Shown: positions 58,834 through 64,000 of the stretch, piece after piece
Layout: every line of letters begins with the position of its first letter
Position numbering within the stretch: position 1 is the first letter of the stretch
Assembly (NCBI RefSeq): GCF_021191635.1
Contig: NZ_JAIWPR010000004.1
Location: 124,001 to 188,000, forward strand
Direction: 5' to 3'
DNA: 64,000 bases
Source: Alterluteimonas quercicellularis
Lineage (GTDB): Bacteria; Pseudomonadota; Gammaproteobacteria; Xanthomonadales; Xanthomonadaceae
Made by a program: the position numbers and the translations under genes
Notes under the pieces: model-generated
Databases searched by the model: none
What the model was told of the DNA's origin: nothing
The model's input: only the letters and a program-made list of their open reading frames with translations

Positions 58834-60543
58834 CTACGCCGGCGTGGCGGTGCCGACGGCGGGCGGCGGCGGCTCGCGCAGCGCGCGGAAGGGCGGGGTG
58901 GCCATCACCATCTCCGACAGCGAGTAGGCCAGTTCGCGTTCGGCCAGCACCGCGGCGTCCACGCCGCGGTCGAGCAGGTGGCGCACCTCGCCGTCGCTGT
59001 GCGCGCGGGCGAGGATGCTGAGCGCGGGGTTGATCTCGCGCAGCCGCGCCACGGTCTCGCCGGCTTCCAGCGCGCGCGGGATCGCGAAGATCGCCATCTT
59101 GGCGGTGTCCGGCCGCGCCTCGGCCAGCACCTGCTCGGCCGCGGCGTTGCCGCGCACGGTCATGAAGCCGGCGTCGCGCGCCTTGGCCACCAGGTCCGCG
59201 TCCTCCTCCACGATCACCAGCGGCACGCCGCGCTCGCGCAGCAGCTCGGCGAGCTGGCTGCCGACGCGGCCGAAGCCGACCAGGATCGCGTGCCCGGAGA
59301 CCTCCAGCGGCGGCGGCCGCTGCTCCTTGGGCGCCAGCGCGGCGGCACGCGCGTCCTCGCGCGCCTGCCAGCGGTCGAGCACCGCGAAGATCAGCGGGTT
59401 GCAGATGATCGACAGCAGCGCGCCGGCCAGGATCAGGTCCTGGCCCTGCTGCGGCAGCACCTGCAGCGACATGCCCAGCCCGGCCAGGATGAAGGAGAAC
59501 TCGCCGATCTGCGCCAGGCTGGCCGAGATCGTCAGCGCGGTCGAGTTGGGCTTGCCGAAGGCGCGCACGATCCCCCACGCGGCCGCGGACTTGCCGACCA
59601 CGATGATGAGGAAGGTCGCCACCACCTCGACCGGGTGCTCGATCACGATCGTCGGGTCGAACAGCATGCCGACCGAGACGAAGAACAGCACCGCGAAGGC
59701 GTCGCGCAGCGGCAGCGAGTCGTTGGCGGCCTTGTGGCCGAACTCGCTCTCGTTGAGCAGCATGCCGGCGAAGAACGCGCCCAGCGCGAACGACACCCCG
59801 AACAGCTCCGAGGCGCCGAAGGCCACGCCCATCGCCAGCGCCAGCACGCACAGGGTGAACAGCTCGCGCGAGCCGGTGCCGGCGACGCGGCTGAGCACCC
59901 AGGGGATCACCCGCCGCCCGACCAGCAGCATCACCGCCACGAAGGCGCCCACCTTGCCCAGCGTCAGCAGCAGGGTGGTGCCGATGCCGGCGCCGCCCTG
60001 GCCGCCGGCCGCGCCCTCCAGCGCCTCGGCCAGCGGCGGCAGCAGCACCAGCGCCAGCACCATCGCCAGGTCCTCGACGATCAGCCAGCCCACTGCGATG
60101 CGCCCGCGCGCGGTCTCGACCAGCCGGCGTTCCTCCAGCGCGCGCAGCAGCACCACGGTGCTGGCCACCGACAGCGCCAGGCCGAAGACCAGGCCGGCGG
60201 CGTTCGACCAGCCGAGGAAGCGCGCCAGGCCCCAGCCCATCAGCGTGGCGACGGTGATCTGCGCCACCGCGCCGGGCAGGGCGATGGCCTTGACCGACAT
60301 CAGGTCGCGCAGCGAGAAGTGCAGGCCGACGCCGAACATCAGCAGGATCACGCCGATCTCGGCGATCTGCGGCGCCAGCTCCTGGTCGGCGACGAAGCCG
60401 GGGGTGTAGGGCCCGGCGATGATGCCCGCCACCAGGTAGCCCACGATCGGCGACAGCCGCAGCCGCTGCGCGGTCAGCCCCAGCACGAAGGCCAGCACGA
60501 AGCCCATGCAGAGGATGGCGATCAGCGAGATGTTGTGCGGCAT
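58834..60543 (-). CDS. CPA2 cation/proton antiporter, KefB/YbaL-like
   Basis: 569 residues. A 12-13 helix sodium/proton exchanger domain (IVGYLVAGIIAGPYTPGF, IGVILLMFGVGLHFSL, ALSVASTVVLLRALEE, GAFFAGMLLNESEFGH) and a C-terminal RCK/TrkA-N domain (ILVGFGRVGSQLAELL, about 410-540). Such proteins exchange K+ or Na+ for protons under control of bound nucleotide or glutathione. The length and end resemble YbaL more than KefB/KefC; ion not known. Upstream of and likely co-transcribed with cobB. Confidence 0.92.
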   Translation of the reverse strand: MPHNISLIAILCMGFVLAFVLGLTAQRLRLSPIVGYLVAGIIAGPYTPGFVADQELAPQIAEIGVILLMFGVGLHFSLRDLMSVKAIALPGAVAQITVATLMGWGLARFLGWSNAAGLVFGLALSVASTVVLLRALEERRLVETARGRIAVGWLIVEDLAMVLALVLLPPLAEALEGAAGGQGGAGIGTTLLLTLGKVGAFVAVMLLVGRRVIPWVLSRVAGTGSRELFTLCVLALAMGVAFGASELFGVSFALGAFFAGMLLNESEFGHKAANDSLPLRDAFAVLFFVSVGMLFDPTIVIEHPVEVVATFLIIVVGKSAAAWGIVRAFGKPNSTALTISASLAQIGEFSFILAGLGMSLQVLPQQGQDLILAGALLSIICNPLIFAVLDRWQAREDARAAALAPKEQRPPPLEVSGHAILVGFGRVGSQLAELLRERGVPLVIVEEDADLVAKARDAGFMTVRGNAAAEQVLAEARPDTAKMAIFAIPRALEAGETVARLREINPALSILARAHSDGEVRHLLDRGVDAAVLAERELAYSLSEMVMATPPFRALREPPPPAVGTATPA

Positions 60544-60639
60544 CGTGAGGGGGATCTTCCGTGCGGGGCAGGGCCGCGCTTCGCGTGCGGGGGCGCGCGA
60601 ACGGGGGGCGGGCGATGCCCGAAGTCTGACACAGAAACG

Positions 60640-60666
60640 GCGACGCCCGGATGACCCGGGCGTCGC
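60640..60666 (-). terminator. Terminator after the TonB receptor at 60687
   Basis: Perfect 11-bp stem gcgacgcccgg/ccgggcgtcgc (60640-60650 with 60656-60666), followed on the minus strand by CGTTTCTG. Starts 20 bases after the receptor stop. Confidence 0.8.
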
Positions 60667-60686
60667 GCGGCGCGGCGCCGGCCGCG

Positions 60687-63080
60687 CTACCAGCGGTAGC
60701 CGATCTTGCCGTAGACGTAGGCGCCGCCGAAGCCGAACGGCGACAGGTTGCTGTACGGGAACTGCCCGTTGGTGGAGTTGCCGAAGATGTTCTCGTCGGG
60801 GTACTCGTCGAGGATGTTGTCGGCGCCCAGGGTGAAGCTCCAGCGGTCCACGTCGAGCGTGGCGGAGGCGTCGAGCAGCCACTTGGCGCCGTAGCGCTGG
60901 TCGAGGGAGGGGTCGTTGGGCGTGGTGCTGACGCTGCCGTAGCGGGTGGCCGCCAGCGACCAGCGCCAGTCGCCCAGCGTCCACAGGCCGGAGAGCAGCA
61001 GCTTGTTGCGCGGGAAGCCGCGCTCGATGCGCCCGGTCTCGACGCGGTCGATGCGCTCGAGGTCGACGCCGATGGCCTCCAGCTCCTCGGGGTTGGGCGC
61101 CACCCGGGTGACCTCGGTCTTGGTGTGGTTGTAGCCGGCGGTCAGGTCGAGCGTGCCGGCGGCCAGCGCCCAGCGGTAGGTGCCCACCACGTCGATGCCG
61201 CGGGTGCGGGTGTCGATGGCGTTGGTGAAGTAGCGGCCGCCGTTGACGCCGAAGATGCCGCGCGACTCCAGCAGGTCGCGCACCGCCTCGCCGGTGAGAT
61301 TGGAGGACAGCGCGATGCGGTCGTCGACGTCGATCTGGTAGGCGTCGACGGTCACGTACAGGTTCTCCACCGGCTGCAGCACCAGCCCCAGGCTGTAGGA
61401 GCGCGACTCCTCCGGCTGCAGCGGCTCGGCGCCGAAAGCCTGCGCGATCTCGCTGTCGGCGGGGAAGGTGCGGATCTCGAAGGGCGTGCTGATGCCCGGC
61501 AGGTACACCGTGCTCAGGGTCTGGAAGTACTGCTGCGCCAGCGAGGGCGCGCGGAAGCCGCTGGAGACCGTGCCGCGCAGCGCCACCGCGTCGGTGAAGG
61601 CGTAGCGGGCCGAGAGCTTGCCCGAGGTCTGGCTGCCGAAGTCGTCGTAGTCCTCGTAGCGCACCGCCGCGCCGCCCGAGAAGCGCTCGGTGAAGTCGGC
61701 CTCGAGGTCGGCGTAGAGGGCGTAGCTGTCGCGCGAGTAGTGGCCGGCCACCTCGGGCGCGAAGCCGCCGAAGCCCTGCGCGCCGCCGGGGCGGCTCAGG
61801 TCGGGCTGGGCGTAGGAGCCGTACTCGCCGGGCGACTGGTTCCACTTCTCGTTGCGGTACTCGGCGCCGAAGGCCAGGTTGACCGGGTAGGCCAGGCCCC
61901 AGTCGAACTGCCGGCTGAGGTCGAGGTTGAGGATGTTCTGGGTGGTCTCCAGCGCCCCGTCGTAGAACGAGGTCGGCGAGGTCGGGCCGATGCTGGCGTT
62001 GAGGGTGTTGCGGGTGTAGAACTCGAGGTGGTTGTAGCCGTAGTTGTAGCTGGCGTCCCAGTTCCAGCCGCCGGCGCCGTGGCCGCGCACGCCGGCGACC
62101 AGCGAGCGGTCCTTGGAGATGTTGTTGATCTCCGGCACGTAGCCGTCCGGGTGGATCGAGGGGATGTTCTGGGTCGGGTTGCCGGGCGCGCGGAAGAACG
62201 CGAACGAGGTGACGTCGCGGTTGCTGATCGTGCCGAAGGCGTAGCCGGTCACGCTGTCGGAGAACGCGTACTCCGCGTTGGCCGAGAACGCGCCGAAGTC
62301 GACCTCCGGCTCGCCGATGACGAAGGCCTTCTGGCCCAGCGCCGGCTGGGTCGGGCCCGGGGTGCCGGCGAAGGGCCGCGCGCGGTTGGTGGAATCCTGG
62401 CTGCCCGCCTGCGCCGCCAGGCGCAGGAAGCCGCGGTCCTCGCCCAGCGCCAGGCCGGTGTCGGCGGAGAGCTGGGCCTGCGCGCCGTCGCCGGCGGCGT
62501 ACTGGCCGCCCGTCAGTTCAACGCTGCCGTCCTCGCCGGCGCCCTTGAGCACCACGTTGACCACGCCGGCGATGGCGTCGGAACCGTACTGCGCCGAGGC
62601 GCCGTCGCGCAGCACCTCCACCCGCTCGATCGCCGAGACCGGGATGGTGTTGAGGTCCACCGGCGCCGAGCCGCGGCCGATGGTGCCGTTGAGGTTGAGC
62701 AGCGAGGAGGCGTGGCGGCGCTTGCCGTTGACCAGCACCAGCACCTGGTCCGGCGACAGGCCGCGCAGCTGCGCCGGGCGGATCGCCGAGGAGCCGTCCA
62801 CCAGCGCCGGCCGCGGGAAGTTCAGCGAGGGCAGCGCACGCGACAGCGCGGTGGCCAGCTCGGTGGTGCCGGTGGCGCGCAGGGTCTCGCCGGTGATGAT
62901 GTCGATCGGCGACTGCGACTCGGCCACCGTGCGGTCGGCCACGCGGGTGCCGGTGACGATCACGGTGTCGAGGGTGGCCGCGCGCTGCGGATCGTCCTGG
63001 CTGCCGGCCGACTGCGCGTGGGCGGAGGACGCGGCCGCCAGGGCGACGGCGACCGCGAAGGCGAGGGAGGTGCGCTGCAT
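60687..63080 (-). CDS. TonB-dependent receptor, paralogue of the one at 43909
   Basis: 797 residues. Signal peptide MQRTSLAFAVAVALAAASSAHA; TonB box-like LDTVIVTGTR; plug with SLNFPRPALVDG, AQLRGLSPDQVLVLVNGKRR and VEVLRDGASAQYGSDAIAG. The barrel ends YVYGKIGYRW. Plug and C-terminal portions closely match the receptor at 43909-46329, though the two lie 14 kb apart. No STN domain and no adjacent transporter. Has its own promoter and terminator, so it is monocistronic. Ligand unknown. Confidence 0.94.
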   Translation of the reverse strand: MQRTSLAFAVAVALAAASSAHAQSAGSQDDPQRAATLDTVIVTGTRVADRTVAESQSPIDIITGETLRATGTTELATALSRALPSLNFPRPALVDGSSAIRPAQLRGLSPDQVLVLVNGKRRHASSLLNLNGTIGRGSAPVDLNTIPVSAIERVEVLRDGASAQYGSDAIAGVVNVVLKGAGEDGSVELTGGQYAAGDGAQAQLSADTGLALGEDRGFLRLAAQAGSQDSTNRARPFAGTPGPTQPALGQKAFVIGEPEVDFGAFSANAEYAFSDSVTGYAFGTISNRDVTSFAFFRAPGNPTQNIPSIHPDGYVPEINNISKDRSLVAGVRGHGAGGWNWDASYNYGYNHLEFYTRNTLNASIGPTSPTSFYDGALETTQNILNLDLSRQFDWGLAYPVNLAFGAEYRNEKWNQSPGEYGSYAQPDLSRPGGAQGFGGFAPEVAGHYSRDSYALYADLEADFTERFSGGAAVRYEDYDDFGSQTSGKLSARYAFTDAVALRGTVSSGFRAPSLAQQYFQTLSTVYLPGISTPFEIRTFPADSEIAQAFGAEPLQPEESRSYSLGLVLQPVENLYVTVDAYQIDVDDRIALSSNLTGEAVRDLLESRGIFGVNGGRYFTNAIDTRTRGIDVVGTYRWALAAGTLDLTAGYNHTKTEVTRVAPNPEELEAIGVDLERIDRVETGRIERGFPRNKLLLSGLWTLGDWRWSLAATRYGSVSTTPNDPSLDQRYGAKWLLDASATLDVDRWSFTLGADNILDEYPDENIFGNSTNGQFPYSNLSPFGFGGAYVYGKIGYRW

Positions 63081-63110
63081 GCTCGATCCCTGAAGGAGTG
63101 GCGACGCCCC

Positions 63111-63140
63111 ATTAACGATGCGTCATTGCATGCGTGTCAA
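63111..63140 (-). promoter_or_regulatory. Sigma-70-type promoter of TonB receptor gene
   Basis: On the minus strand: -35 TTGACA (63135-63140), 18-base spacer, -10 GTTAAT (63111-63116); start near 63104, 24 bases before the ATG. The AT-rich stretch 63141-63190 upstream may hold a regulator site, but no clear Fur box is seen. Confidence 0.65.
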
Positions 63141-63281
63141 TGGTTGCACCGGATTCCTTTCCATTGTTCCGAATCGGGAATTGTTAATGTCGATCGATGT
63201 AGGTGCTGCGAGTGCCGGGCGTGCCGTGGATCGGGGGCGCGCGCATGCGCTTCGAAGTGCCTGGCGTTCTAGAATGGGCGG

Positions 63282-64000
<719 letters not shown>

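Noticed and set aside
61390-61420. gtaggagcgcgactcctcc inside the TonB receptor gene, resembling a REP-like core
   Set aside because: Only the first 11 bases match; it encodes conserved barrel sequence and is likely chance.

Overview
The window comes from a very GC-rich gammaproteobacterium, most likely in Xanthomonadaceae/Lysobacteraceae (Lysobacter, Luteimonas or relatives). Three things suggest this: the pilB-pilC-pilD-coaE and pilA/pilR/pilS arrangement next to sucCD, many TonB-dependent receptors, and repeated scattering of a palindromic REP-like element (core gtaggagcgcgctcgcgcgc). The assignment rests on protein resemblance and gene order, not on a marker gene. No rRNA, tRNA, CRISPR array, transposase or phage gene was seen.

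Layout. 1-3100: 3' end of secA, a gap packed with hairpins, a Nudix/ThiE-like fusion (mutT) and, convergent, coaE. 3096-13502: on the minus strand a type IV pilus block (pilA, a PmtA-like methyltransferase, a membrane phosphoform-transferase/sulfatase-like protein, pilB, a small exported protein, pilC, pilD), followed by an MscS-type channel and coaE. 13964-19533: a GAF-PAS-GGDEF-EAL protein and the pilR/pilS two-component genes; pilA has a textbook sigma-54 promoter for PilR to act on. 19627-23612: sucC, sucD, nadE. 23717-28211: a minor-pilin operon pilE-fimT-pilV-pilW-pilX-like with 4-17 base overlaps. Its last gene is a long PilX-type protein carrying a bactofilin-like beta-solenoid, and no pilY1 follows. 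28663-32596: a VKOR-thioredoxin fusion, bamD, rluD and pgeF. 32788-36706: a translationally coupled trehalose operon otsB-GH15-otsA.

36883-43577 is an iron-responsive cell-surface signalling cassette: Fur box, FecI-type sigma factor, FecR-type regulator, STN-containing TonB receptor, di-haem MauG/cytochrome c peroxidase and a Cys-containing exported protein of unknown function. 43909-51214 holds two further TonB receptors. The second sits in an operon-like run with a DUF3574 lipoprotein, a 53-residue protein and an NCS2-like permease. 51316-55614: gloA, a DUF4166 gene, a DCC-family gene, and clpB with a heat-shock promoter. 55645-64000: an MFS transporter, a TIGR01777-type epimerase, a CobB-type sirtuin, a KefB-like antiporter, a fourth TonB receptor (paralogue of the one at 43909) and the 5' part of an ABC-F gene (yheS).

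The most unusual signals are: the PilX/beta-solenoid fusion; the lipid-methyltransferase plus phosphoform-transferase pair beside the major pilin; the FecIR-TonB-MauG-exported protein cassette; the REP-like elements whose 'TAG' supplies the stop codon of at least five genes; and a composite REP element with a conserved central module.
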